64,000 bases of DNA from Mesorhizobium sp. M1E.F.Ca.ET.045.02.1.1 (GTDB taxonomy: Bacteria > Pseudomonadota > Alphaproteobacteria > Rhizobiales > Rhizobiaceae), in NCBI RefSeq assembly GCF_003952485.1, contig NZ_CP034447.1:6710501-6774500 (forward strand), written 5' to 3'. This document shows positions 7,230 to 15,634 of the stretch, piece after piece; the first letter of the stretch is position 1; each line of letters starts with the position of its first letter. The notes under the pieces were generated by a model. That model made no database searches and was not told the origin of the DNA. It saw only the letters and a program-made list of their open reading frames with translations. The translations under genes were made by a program, and so were the position numbers.

Positions 7230-8156
7230 ATGGCTCCCCACAAAATAGGTTTGGCACTCGGAGGCGGCGCGGCGCGCGGCTGGTCGCACATTGGCGTCAT
7301 CGAAGCACTGCTCGAAGCCGGTATCGAGCCGATGGCCATCGCCGGCACCTCCATGGGAGCGCTGGTGGGCGGGGCCTTTGCGGCCGGCAGGTTCGACGTT
7401 TTGCGCAGATGGGCCGAAGCAGTGGATCGACGTACGATCATGTCGCTTCTCGACATCAGTCTCAAAAGGGGCGGCCTCATCGAGGGACAGCGGGTCCAGA
7501 ACCTCTTGGAGGAATTGGGAATAGACCAGCCGATCGAATCCTTTTCTGTCGCCTTCGTGGCGATCGCAACTGACCTAGCCGACGGGCGCGAGATCTGGTT
7601 GGAGAAAGGATCAGTTGCTGGAGCAATACGGGCCTCCATCTCCATGCCGGGTATTCTCAGCCCGGTGCTGTTCGACGATCGGTGGCTCGTCGATGGAGGG
7701 CTGGTCAACCAAGTTCCAGTCTCTGCCTGCCGCGCGCTCGGTGCGGACTTTATCATCGCCGTTAGTGTCAGTGAGGGCCTTCTCGGGCGGCGGAGGGAGA
7801 AGCTGCGCGCTGGTCTCGGCATCGACGGGGAGGCCGTACGTGCGGCGCGGGTAGCTCAGCTGCTGGGCCAGATACCAGCCGCCATGCGCAACCCTGCAGA
7901 ACGCATCTTGCCCTACCTCGTAAAGGGCGATCCCCAATCCCCCGGCTATTTCGACGTACTCGTCAACGCGCTTAATATCATGCAGGAGAGGATCACCCGC
8001 TCGCGCTTAGCCGGCGAGCCGCCGCACGTGCTGATCGCTCCAGCTGTTACCTCGATCAACCTTATGGATTTCGACCGAGCGAAAGAAGCCATTGATGCTG
8101 GGCGTGCCGCAGCCGAAAAGCTGATTGATACGATTAGGGACAAGCTGTCGCGCTAA
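7230..8156 (+). CDS. Patatin-like phospholipase family protein (RssA type)
   Basis: The 308-residue product has all marks of a bacterial patatin: the oxyanion-hole glycine run LGGGAARGWSHIGV at residues 10-23, the nucleophile elbow GTSMG around 39-43 (Ser nucleophile), and the DGG motif (VDGGLVNQVP) around 155 supplying the catalytic Asp. These enzymes are Ser-Asp dyad acyl hydrolases acting on phospholipids or other lipids. There is no signal peptide or membrane helix, so it is probably cytoplasmic or membrane-associated. The length and the Arg-rich insert near residue 190 fit the RssA/YchK-like group. It stands alone; the start ATG has only a weak GAGGG about ten bases upstream. Confidence 0.9.
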   Translation: MAPHKIGLALGGGAARGWSHIGVIEALLEAGIEPMAIAGTSMGALVGGAFAAGRFDVLRRWAEAVDRRTIMSLLDISLKRGGLIEGQRVQNLLEELGIDQPIESFSVAFVAIATDLADGREIWLEKGSVAGAIRASISMPGILSPVLFDDRWLVDGGLVNQVPVSACRALGADFIIAVSVSEGLLGRRREKLRAGLGIDGEAVRAARVAQLLGQIPAAMRNPAERILPYLVKGDPQSPGYFDVLVNALNIMQERITRSRLAGEPPHVLIAPAVTSINLMDFDRAKEAIDAGRAAAEKLIDTIRDKLSR

Positions 8157-8231
8157 AGAACGCCTGGTCGAGCATCAATCGACATAAAACGCCGCCAAAT
8201 GTGAAGCGCTGCTGGACAATTATGCCAACAG

Positions 8232-8450
8232 GTGTTGGGCTGGTCACTGAACCTGGGCACGATCGCCGGCACGACCATCCGCATGCACTTCACCTTCTTG
8301 GTTCTGCTGGTCTGGATCTGGCTCATGCACTACCAGATCGGCGGCCCGCAGGCGGCGTGCAAGCCGGTGTCTTCATACTTGCCGTCTTCGCCCGCGTCTC
8401 TACCGGCATCGCCGCCGCCGGCCTCCAACCCGCATCGGGGCGAGAACGTT
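8232..8450 (+). pseudogene. Site-2 protease (M50 family), 5' stub with frameshift
   Basis: The frame starting near 8232 reads LGWSLNLGTIAGTTIRMHFT and FLVLLVWIWLMHYQIGGPQA, which is the N-terminus and first membrane helix of rhizobial site-2 protease family proteins. Then the sequence continues one frame over (AGVFILAVFA), showing a frameshift near 8350. The following HExxH active-site helix is missing; the similarity ends near 8395. Site-2 proteases are membrane zinc proteases of about 370 residues, so only a tenth remains. It is a dead fragment. Confidence 0.7.
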
Positions 8451-8592
8451 GATCTGGACGGCGATTCCTTCGACCACATCAATAGGGGAGCTTCGACATC
8501 GGTATCGAGCGCCATCCATCGGCCGCGGCAACGATCCAGGCGGAACCCTAAGGCGGGTAGCCAGTTAGAGTGGTTTGAATTGGGAGAAGGTC

Positions 8593-9315
8593 ATGGCCGA
8601 CGGCACCGCTCTGCAACCCGCCACTGCAATCGCTCACAAGAACCGCGCCCGCCAGCCGAACGAGAGCGCCGAGTACCGCAAGGCGCGCGAGGCCCTGCTG
8701 GCCGAGGAGATCGAACTCAATCGCCACATTGCGCGTGTAGCCGCCCAGCGTCGCGCCTTGCCGCCTGGCGGTGAGGTGAAAGGCGACTATCAGTTCATGG
8801 GCGAAGCCAGCAGCGTGGCCGGCGCCAATCCCGTCGGCTTCGAGGCGCTCTTCGGCGATAAGGACACCCTGTTCGTCTACAACTGGATGTACGGTCCCAA
8901 GCGCCAGCGCCCTTGCCCCATGTGCACCGCGCTCTTGAGCTGCCTGGACGGCAACGCCGACCACCTCCGCCAGCGGATCGCCCTCGCGGTCGTAGGCCTT
9001 TCGGCCATCGAGCGTCAGATCGCCTTCAAGGTGGAGCGCGGCTGGAAGAACCTGCCGCTCTATGCCGACCTCAACGGCAATTTCAGCCGGGACTACCACG
9101 CCATCATGGACGATGGGACCGACACGGCCGCCGAGAACGTCTTCACCCGGCGCGACGGCACCATCCGGCACTTCTGGGGCGCGGAGCTCGGTTTCGAGTC
9201 AGCCGATCCGGGCAAGGACCCGACAACCGAGCCGGACCTGATGATGCTATGGAATGTCCTGGACTGGACGCCGGGGGGCCGCGGGACCGACTGGTACCCG
9301 AAGATCACCTACTAA
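8593..9315 (+). CDS. DUF899 thioredoxin-like family protein
   Basis: The 240-residue product starts MADGTALQPATAIAHKNRAR and contains the DUF899 landmarks: EYRKAREALLAEEIELNRHI, then RRALPPGGEVKGDYQF, a CPMC thioredoxin-like motif near residue 108 within RQRPCPMCTALL, and the C-terminal DLMMLWNVLDWTPGGRG. These proteins are predicted thioredoxin-fold proteins of unknown physiological role. GGGAGAAGG lies before ATG 8593, deciding this start over an in-frame ATG six codons earlier. It has the full family length, and it precedes a VOC-family gene on the same strand. Confidence 0.9.
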   Translation: MADGTALQPATAIAHKNRARQPNESAEYRKAREALLAEEIELNRHIARVAAQRRALPPGGEVKGDYQFMGEASSVAGANPVGFEALFGDKDTLFVYNWMYGPKRQRPCPMCTALLSCLDGNADHLRQRIALAVVGLSAIERQIAFKVERGWKNLPLYADLNGNFSRDYHAIMDDGTDTAAENVFTRRDGTIRHFWGAELGFESADPGKDPTTEPDLMMLWNVLDWTPGGRGTDWYPKITY

Positions 9316-9389
9316 ACGGTCAGGCGCGGCCGGCCTTTAGAAGGAACTGAATATACCATCGCGGGTTATCGGAGACGGAAGGAGTTTGA

Positions 9390-9755
9390 ATGATTTCCGT
9401 CCGATATATCGTTGCCGACGTCGACGAGGCGGTCGAGTTCTATCAAGACAATCTCGATTTCAAGGTCGACAAGCACAATCCGGGCAAGTTCGCCGCGCTG
9501 TTGCGCGACGAATTCACGCTATATCTCAGCGCCCCAGGCGCGGGAAGCGGTGGTCAGGCGGGCGGCGATCCGAGGCCTGGCGGGTGGAACCGGTTTATGA
9601 TCGTCACGAAGGAGCTCGACGTTCTGATTGAGCGGTTGCGCCGGGCTCATGCACGATTCCGCGGCGATATAAGCGACGGCGGCGCCGGTCGCGCCATCTT
9701 GATCGAAGATCCTTCGGGCAACGTCATCGAGCTATTCGAGTTCAAGAAGGACTGA
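9390..9755 (+). CDS. VOC (glyoxalase/bleomycin resistance) family protein
   Basis: The 121-residue product starts MISVRYIVADVDEAVEFYQD and ends AILIEDPSGNVIELFEFKKD, the classic start and end of a single VOC domain (beta-alpha-beta-beta-beta repeats). The Glu in NVIELFE is the usual metal ligand of the last strand. Family members bind a metal and act as dioxygenases, isomerases or antibiotic-binding proteins, commonly as dimers; the substrate cannot be told. GAAGGAG precedes the ATG. It follows the DUF899 gene by 75 bases. Confidence 0.9.
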   Translation: MISVRYIVADVDEAVEFYQDNLDFKVDKHNPGKFAALLRDEFTLYLSAPGAGSGGQAGGDPRPGGWNRFMIVTKELDVLIERLRRAHARFRGDISDGGAGRAILIEDPSGNVIELFEFKKD

Positions 9756-9845
9756 AGCTAGCGTACCGGTACGCTGGCGTTAGCATTCATCCCCAGCATT
9801 CGCGCGAGCAATCCAGGTAGGCGAGCGAATTGCTGTTTCCGAAAC

Positions 9846-9936
9846 GAGATCGTGGAAGGGCATCGGGGGAAACCAGATCCTGCTCGAGGACCCCTCCGGA
9901 AATCCGATCGAGCTGTTTCCGCGAGCCGGCCGCTGA
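9846..9936 (+). pseudogene. VOC-family protein, 3' stub
   Basis: In the frame ending at TGA 9934-9936 the last 20 or so codons read NQILLEDPSGNPIELFPRAG, the C-terminal strand of a second, different VOC domain. No start or first half is present. It is 90 bases downstream of an intact VOC gene, so it is either the tail of a neighbouring gene of the same family lost by deletion, or one product of recombination between two VOC genes. Confidence 0.75.
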
Positions 9937-10000
9937 AGGCCGTTGCCGGTCGAACTTCGAAGACAATTCGCACGAGCCAGACAGGTGAGCGGAGGGTCGG

Positions 10001-10322
10001 ATGGTCGAGTATATTCTCCTTGTGGTGTCAGGCTTCGTTGCCTGGATCGTATCGACAGTCGGTGGTGGTGGCGGAGCATTGCTCCTCGTCCCACTAGTGG
10101 GTTTCATCGCCGGAGCACAGGCGGTGGCTCCGGTGACGACACTGGCCACGATGGTAGCGGGCGGCGGTCGGGCATTCGCGTTCTGGAGAGACATCGAGTG
10201 GTCGGTGGTCAAATGCGGGCTTCCGGGTGCCCTCATCGGCGGATTCCTCGGTGCGGTTCTGTTCTCCACGGCCCCTGCGGAGTGGCTGCAGATCGTCGTC
10301 GGCCTCTTCCTAATTTCAACGG
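10001..10322 (+). pseudogene. TauE/SafE-type membrane permease, cut by an IS91-family remnant
   Basis: The first 107 residues read as a TauE/SafE permease: helices VEYILLVVSGFVAWIVSTVG, then GGGGALLLVPLVGFIAGAQA, APVTTLATMVAGGGRAFAFW and a further helix PGALIGGFLGAVLF. Family proteins transport sulfite/sulfonates or other organic anions and have about 250 residues with 7-8 helices. At about 10323 the similarity stops and the same DNA continues, in another frame, as an IS91 transposase tail. The remainder of this frame to 10609 is not membrane-like. The gene is truncated. Confidence 0.8.
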
Positions 10323-10754
10323 TTCTATCTGTCGCGCTACACGCACCGGGTCGCGATCTCGAACAGCCGCCTCATCCGTTTCGACGAGGACGGCGTCACC
10401 TTCCGCTACAAGGATTATCGTTGCCCTGTCGCCGAGCGGCAGCAGGTCATGACGATCGCCACCGACGAGTTCATCCGCCGCTTCCTGCTGCACGTCCTGC
10501 CGCGCGGCTTCCATCGCATCCGACACTACGGCCTGCTTGCCGGCTCCGCTCGCAAGGCCAGCCTCGCGATTGCTCGCGAACTCCTGAACGTCGCCGTACC
10601 GTCCGATGACGACACCACGGACGAGCCGGACGACTTCCGCCCGCCATGCCCCTGCTGTGGCGGCCGCATGATCATCATCGAGACCTTCGAACGATGGAGG
10701 CAGCCGCGCGGACCGCCGGGCGCACGGACGACGAACCGGGAGACCGCCCCATGA
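10323..10754 (+). pseudogene. IS91-family transposase, C-terminal fragment
   Basis: From 10323 the frame reads YLSRYTHRVAISNSRLIRFD, then GVTFRYKDYRCPVAER and EFIRRFLLHVLPRGFHRIRH YGLLAG, ending with a CPCCGG zinc pair (residues near 130 of the fragment). YTHRVAIS, LHVLPxGFHRIRHYG and the C-terminal CPxCGG are hallmarks of the Y2 rolling-circle transposases of IS91 elements. The N-terminal two thirds, including the HUH and tyrosine catalytic motifs, are missing. It abuts the broken TauE gene without other DNA. Confidence 0.85.
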
Positions 10755-10815
10755 CCCGGCATGGCATGATCCCGTCTCAAGTCGTAGGCGCACAGCCTCC
10801 GGCACCGGATCCACG

Positions 10816-11263
10816 CCTGTCCATGGTGATCATCAACGCCGACAGAGCCGCGGCCAGCCGCCCACCGTCCCGACAACACCGCGCGCAGGCGCAACGAAGC
10901 GGTCCGTCCGCATCCACCCCAGAGCCTCCCGACACCGGTCGCACCATCGCCGACATCTGCCGAAAATCGAAATCCCCATAGCCATCGCCTGTGGCCCGCG
11001 GGTTCCTTCCTCGGGGACTTTCGTACGCCTGCCGGCGCCCTGTCCATGGTGATCATCAACGCCGACAGAGCCGCGGCCAGCCGCCCACCGTCCCGACAAC
11101 ACCGCGCGCAGGCGCAACGAAGCGGTCCGTCCGCATCCACCCCAGAGCCTCCCGACACCGGTCGCACCATCGCCGACATCTGCCGAAAATCGAAATCCCC
11201 ATAGCCATCGCCTGTGGCCCGCGGGTTCCTTCCTCGGGGACTTTCGTACGCCTGCCGGCGCCC
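10816..11263 (+). repeat. Two perfect tandem copies of a 223-bp unit
   Basis: Copy 1 (about 10816-11040) and copy 2 (about 11039-11263) are identical over 223 bases. Both contain ccatggtgatcatcaacgcc near the left and cgtacgcctgccggcgccc at the right. The unit has no coding frame of note and lies at the presumed end of the IS91 remnant. Confidence 0.95.
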
Positions 11264-11413
11264 GAAACTCTTCACGTTAGCGGATGGGCAGCTCTTGGCC
11301 GCGGAACGTCAAAAGCGGACATTCAGACTGGCGCTGATATATCCTTGGCGGACATTGAACGATCCCGCTGGGATCAAGCCTATCAGTATTGAGGTTAGCA
11401 CCCACGCGAGTAC

Positions 11414-12190
11414 CTAAGCAGTGGCCACTAGTCCAATCGCCAGTGCCACCGCCGCGTATAGCGCCGGCAAGATCTTACTGCTCACACCGATCCTCAGCAA
11501 GGTATGACCGAGGTGATCCGTGCCGCCGATCCACGGCAGGCGCCCGTGCCGCAGGCGGCGAATAATAACGAATACGGCATCTATCAGCGGCACCGCGATC
11601 CACACCAATGACGGGCCAAGCCCCTTGTCGGAGGTGCAAAGCACAATTGCCGCGCCAAGCAGAAGGCTGCCGCTATCGCCCATGAAAACGCGCGCGGGCG
11701 GATAGTTGAAGCAGAGGAAGCCGACACAGGCGCCCGCGCCGGCCATGCCGACATCGCCGCCCAGACCAAGGAACGCCGCCGCAACAGCGCTCGCCGCAAG
11801 GCCATCCGCGTGATCGAGCATATTGACTGCGTTGCAGGCTATCCAGGTGACGATCGGGGCCCACCACAAACCCGTAACAATTCCAGCAAAGATCGCCGCA
11901 GCGGCCAATGCCCCCGCCTTGGCACCGGCGGATAGCGATCGCACGTCATCGAGGGCGCCGATCAGACAGAAAGCAGCGAGCAGAAGAACACGCTCGACCG
12001 GAAGCCACGGCGACATCGCGATCAGCATGGCGGGCCCGGCCAGCCGGGGAACATCACCCGATGTGTGCCATCGATCGCTCTTGACCCTCGAGACCGCGCC
12101 GATACGGATCGCAAGACGCGCAAACAGCCAAACGCTAGGAACCGCTATAAGCAGGGCCTCGATGAATGGGACCAATGGTCCAGGTGTCAA
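11414..12190 (-). CDS. WecA/MraY-type undecaprenyl-phosphate sugar-1-phosphate transferase
   Basis: A 258-residue polytopic membrane protein of glycosyl transferase family 4. It shows the family motifs in order: DDVRS (residues 81-85), NAVNMLDHADG (120-130; Asn and Asp ligands for Mg), FMGDSGSLLLG (169-179) and the late DHLGHTLLR (225-233). Such enzymes move a HexNAc-1-phosphate from UDP-sugar to undecaprenyl phosphate at the inner membrane, starting an O-antigen or other surface polysaccharide. The start is TTG at 12190, which overlaps the TGA of the upstream epimerase, so translation is coupled. It is the last gene of a two-gene minus-strand operon. Length is slightly short for the family (about 320). 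Confidence 0.85.
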   Translation of the reverse strand: MTPGPLVPFIEALLIAVPSVWLFARLAIRIGAVSRVKSDRWHTSGDVPRLAGPAMLIAMSPWLPVERVLLLAAFCLIGALDDVRSLSAGAKAGALAAAAIFAGIVTGLWWAPIVTWIACNAVNMLDHADGLAASAVAAAFLGLGGDVGMAGAGACVGFLCFNYPPARVFMGDSGSLLLGAAIVLCTSDKGLGPSLVWIAVPLIDAVFVIIRRLRHGRLPWIGGTDHLGHTLLRIGVSSKILPALYAAVALAIGLVATA

Positions 12191-13200
12191 GCCATTACTC
12201 GTTCGGCACGCATATGCTCGATGCAGTCGACAATCGTCTGCTTTGTGCTTCGCAAAGGACGCCAGCCCGTCATTGTGGTCAAAAGATTTGTGTCCGGCAC
12301 GCGATCATACGTTACTGCGAACCTCTCGCCGTAGACCGCATTGGAAGGCTTCATGACGATTGGCGCATTCGTCTTGGTGGCTTCGACCACCATCTTTGCA
12401 AGGTTGCCAATCTGCACGGCCTCGCTGCCGCCCAAGTTGACCGGCCGTCCCCGCAGCGAACGGCATTGCATAGCCAGGAGCAATCCTTCCGCAGCGTCGC
12501 TAACGTGAAGGAATGCCCGCCTCTGTTCACCGTCATCGTGAACGATGAGCGGCTCGCCCCGCAAGGCCGCTTTGACAAAGACCGGCAACACCAGGCCAGT
12601 TGCCGCGCGCTGCCGCGGCCCGGCCATGTTGAAGGGTCGGACGATCCAGGTCGGGATACCGAAATCGAAAAACAGGCCGGCGACCAGATGCTCGACCGCC
12701 GACTTGGCGGCGGCATAACCCCATCGCGGCCGAATATCCGTCATCACAGGATCGGCCTCGGTAATCGGGCGGTCGCGGCCGGAGCCGTAAACTTCCGAAC
12801 TCGATGTATAGAGAAGCGGGCGCCGGTGCAGCCGGCATGCCTCGATAATTGCGCAGCCCGACTCAAGAATGCCGCTGGTTACGGCGAAACGTTCCTTGTG
12901 GGCGCGCTGAACTCCGATCGGGCTCGCTAGATGGAACACGGCGTCGGCCCGGCCAACCTCGTCGTGAACCGCAGTATTGAACGCCGGATCGCCAACCCTG
13001 AAGGTACGGATCGCCAGCCGGGGATCGCTGGCGGGAAGATTGCCAAGCGAGCCGTTCGAAAGATCGTCGATAACGGTTACGCTACAATTGCGGGCCAGCA
13101 ACAGATCGACCAGTGCCGATCCAACGAAGCCTGCGCCACCAGTAACCAATACATGTGTATGCGGGCCGAATTCAACCATGTCCGCGCTATGGTTGTCCAA
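12187..13200 (-). CDS. NAD-dependent epimerase/dehydratase (extended SDR)
   Basis: The 337-residue product is an extended short-chain dehydrogenase: GGAGFVG for the Rossmann dinucleotide site (21-27), a TSSSEVYG strand carrying the catalytic Ser/Thr (132-139) and YAAAK (162-166) as the catalytic Tyr-Lys pair. It is probably a nucleotide-sugar 4-epimerase or dehydratase feeding the polysaccharide locus; the substrate is not clear. I take the TTG at 13200, preceded by GGAGGG at the right distance; an ATG seven codons later is the alternative. It is the first gene of an operon with the sugar-phosphate transferase and has a 387-bp gap with divergent acyltransferase genes. Confidence 0.85.
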   Translation of the reverse strand: MDNHSADMVEFGPHTHVLVTGGAGFVGSALVDLLLARNCSVTVIDDLSNGSLGNLPASDPRLAIRTFRVGDPAFNTAVHDEVGRADAVFHLASPIGVQRAHKERFAVTSGILESGCAIIEACRLHRRPLLYTSSSEVYGSGRDRPITEADPVMTDIRPRWGYAAAKSAVEHLVAGLFFDFGIPTWIVRPFNMAGPRQRAATGLVLPVFVKAALRGEPLIVHDDGEQRRAFLHVSDAAEGLLLAMQCRSLRGRPVNLGGSEAVQIGNLAKMVVEATKTNAPIVMKPSNAVYGERFAVTYDRVPDTNLLTTMTGWRPLRSTKQTIVDCIEHMRAERVMA

Positions 13201-13587
13201 AGTTCCACCCTCCAGATCGACCCGTGGCCTCGCAACACACGGGACAGTCTTTCTATACAGTCAAAGACAGGGCGAACAACCCGTTTTTCTATCAAGCCGA
13301 CTTAAGCCGACGAGTTTTTCGACAGTCCTCAACGTCCTTCAACGAATAGGCACGCCTCCCAACCTAGTGCCATGACCCAGACGCTTCGGCCCATGAGGCC
13401 AACACTGATTCCAGCACCTATTTAGGTTTTTCGTCGTTCTAGCGTGAAATAAAATGTGCGGCTATCCCCATATTTCGCGCAGTCTAGATGGCGAGGAGGC
13501 GCTAATGTTCGAATATATTGGGATGCAACTGCGGCGTCACCCGTCGCGTTTGGTCTCGCCATCGACTCAGGAGGCGCAATCAGGCTA
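13201..13587. other. Divergent promoter region
   Basis: A 387-base gap between an epimerase operon (minus) and two acyltransferase genes (plus). It contains AT-rich parts around 13410-13455 and no gene. Promoters for both directions should lie here; no named operator is recognised. Confidence 0.5.
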
Positions 13588-15630
13588 ATGACACTTGGGG
13601 ATAGCTCGGGGGGAGCGTTGAAATTCGACTATCGGCCCGACATCGACGGCTTGCGCGCAATCGCGGTGATCGCCGTCATTCTTTTCCATTTCGGCGTGCC
13701 CGGCTTTGCCGGGGGGTTCGTCGGCGTCGATGTCTTCTTCGTCATTTCTGGTTACCTGATCACAAGGCTTTTGGTCGCCGAGGGTAACGATCTGTCACTG
13801 GTCGAGTTCTACAGCCGGCGCATGCGTCGAATCCTGCCAGCTATGCTGGTGATGATCGGCTTATCGCTCGTCGCGGGTTGGTTCCTGCTGCTCCCGGGTG
13901 ACTATGCCAGCCTAGGACGGAGCGCCGCTTTTTCCGCTGCCGGCCTGGGGAACTACTACTTCCTGTGGAATACAGGCTATTTCGACCGCGAGGCGACGCT
14001 TCTGCCACTTCTGCATCTTTGGTCGCTCGGCGTCGAAGAGCAGTTCTACCTCGTGTGGCCGGCTCTTTTGATAGTCATCGGCCGCCTGTCACGGGATCGC
14101 CAGTCAACTGCCGTCGCGGCGATCTGCCTCGTCGCGCTGATCAGCTTTTCGATCGCCCTGCACTTGGTGGCGGTCGATCCGAAGCAAGCGTTTTATCTTC
14201 CCTTCAGTCGAGCCTGGGAGCTGGCGCTAGGCGGCCTGCTCATATTTGTTCCGCCGATCGGGCGGCGAAGCGCTTCCAAAGCGTTCGGCCTGGTCGGCGT
14301 TTGCCTCATCGCCGCTAGCGTCTTCCTACTATCCGCGAGTCAACCGTTCCCAGACCTGAGCGCACTCGTCCCGGTGACTGGCGCTGTCTTGCTTATCTGG
14401 CCGCGCTCGCAGGCCATCCGCGCGGCCGTTCTTTCCAGTTGGCCACTGCGGTTTACAGGGAAGATTTCCTACAGTCTCTACCTTTGGCACTGGCCGATCC
14501 TGGTCTTCTTCCGTCACTATGCTGGTGTCGCGAATCTGACAGCGTTGGAAGCGACGATCCTCATCGCGGCAGCGTGGCTAATGGCTTATCTCTCCTGGCG
14601 ATTCGTCGAGGATCCTGCACGCCGCCTTCGGGCACTGCCATTAAGGACCGTCGTCGTTGGCGCGACCGTTGTGTCGATCGTTAGTGTGAGCGGCCAAGCA
14701 ATATTTCACTCCGACGGTATCGTCAGCAGGATTCCGAAAGAAGCTGAGGCCATGCGTAGCCTCGACGTAATGTGGGACTGGCCGTGCCCCCAGACGGTCG
14801 TCGTTCCGGAACTCGGCGGTTCGTTTTGCGCGTTCGGGGCCCCGTGGGATAAAGCGAGATCTCACGCTGTACTGTGGGGTGACAGCCATGCCGAGCATCT
14901 CGCCCCGTTGTTCGATGCCGTCGGTCAACAAGAAAATACAGCCTTCTTTCTGTATCATGCTTGCCCGGCCGCGTTCGGAGAAGGTGTCCATCGCGATTTT
15001 CCCGAACAGCCCAACTACCGAGAAAGCTGCGCATCGTCACGAAAGGCCGCGGTCGACATGTTGAAACAGCGCAGAGACCTGGACTTTGTGGTGCTATCCT
15101 CTGCCTGGACAAGCCTCACGGGCACCAAGGTCGTTGCCGATGACGGGCGGCAGGAGGATAAGGCCCTGTTGTTGCGCGACGGCCTGCTTAGCCTCGTAAA
15201 TGAAATCACTACCCCGGAACGGCGCATCGGAATCATCGGTCAGGTACCGGGGCCAGGCGTGGATTTAACTTCATGCGCGGCGATGCGTGAGAGCAGGATA
15301 TTGAGACGTTGCTCGACCGACCTGGACAGCGAGCGGATTCTGCGGGTGTGGTCACCGATGGTAACTGCACTGGGATCGCTCACCGAGCAAAATGGGGTAT
15401 TTTTCGTCGATCCGCTCAAGGGCATGTGTCCGAACAGGCAGTGCGCCACCTACATCAACGGCGAGTTCATTTACCGCGACGGATCTCATATGCGCAGAAA
15501 CTTGAAGCCGGAGACAGACGATGCTCTTGCGCGGGTGATGGGACTCTATCAGGCCTTCGCGGCAGCTAACCAAACTCGGGCTTTCGCGGTGAACGCCCTG
15601 CAGCCTCGAACAACCCACATAAGCAATTGA
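13588..15630 (+). CDS. OafA-like acyltransferase with SGNH domain
   Basis: The 680-residue protein is an acyltransferase-3 membrane domain fused to a periplasmic SGNH hydrolase-like domain. The start of the membrane domain shows YRPDIDGLRAIAVIAVILFH and GGFVGVDVFFVISGYLIT, then RRMRRILPA and LWSLGVEEQFYLVWP. Around residue 430 follows the GDSHAEH block (Ser nucleophile) and near 630 the DGSHM block (Asp-His). Such proteins transfer O-acetyl or other acyl groups onto polysaccharide in the periplasm. ATG 13588 is chosen because AGGAGGCG precedes it and the extension upstream is not family-like. The second paralogue follows five bases later, so the two form an operon. Confidence 0.92.
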   Translation: MTLGDSSGGALKFDYRPDIDGLRAIAVIAVILFHFGVPGFAGGFVGVDVFFVISGYLITRLLVAEGNDLSLVEFYSRRMRRILPAMLVMIGLSLVAGWFLLLPGDYASLGRSAAFSAAGLGNYYFLWNTGYFDREATLLPLLHLWSLGVEEQFYLVWPALLIVIGRLSRDRQSTAVAAICLVALISFSIALHLVAVDPKQAFYLPFSRAWELALGGLLIFVPPIGRRSASKAFGLVGVCLIAASVFLLSASQPFPDLSALVPVTGAVLLIWPRSQAIRAAVLSSWPLRFTGKISYSLYLWHWPILVFFRHYAGVANLTALEATILIAAAWLMAYLSWRFVEDPARRLRALPLRTVVVGATVVSIVSVSGQAIFHSDGIVSRIPKEAEAMRSLDVMWDWPCPQTVVVPELGGSFCAFGAPWDKARSHAVLWGDSHAEHLAPLFDAVGQQENTAFFLYHACPAAFGEGVHRDFPEQPNYRESCASSRKAAVDMLKQRRDLDFVVLSSAWTSLTGTKVVADDGRQEDKALLLRDGLLSLVNEITTPERRIGIIGQVPGPGVDLTSCAAMRESRILRRCSTDLDSERILRVWSPMVTALGSLTEQNGVFFVDPLKGMCPNRQCATYINGEFIYRDGSHMRRNLKPETDDALARVMGLYQAFAAANQTRAFAVNALQPRTTHISN

Positions 15631-15634
15631 GCCC

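Larger units (their letters stand above)
10323..11263 (+). mobile_element. Remnant 3' end of an IS91-family element
   Basis: The transposase tail is followed by about 500 bases with no gene and a perfect tandem duplication of the terminal 223 bases. In IS91 elements the region downstream of the transposase holds the rolling-circle origin end, so this is probably the right end of the element, the left end lost. The sequence right of the duplication (gaaactctt) does not show a clean GAAC/CAAG target, so the boundary is approximate. Confidence 0.65.

Noticed and set aside
10816..11263. Possible CRISPR or satellite
   Set aside because: Only two copies of a 223-base unit at the end of an IS91 remnant; it is a tandem duplication.
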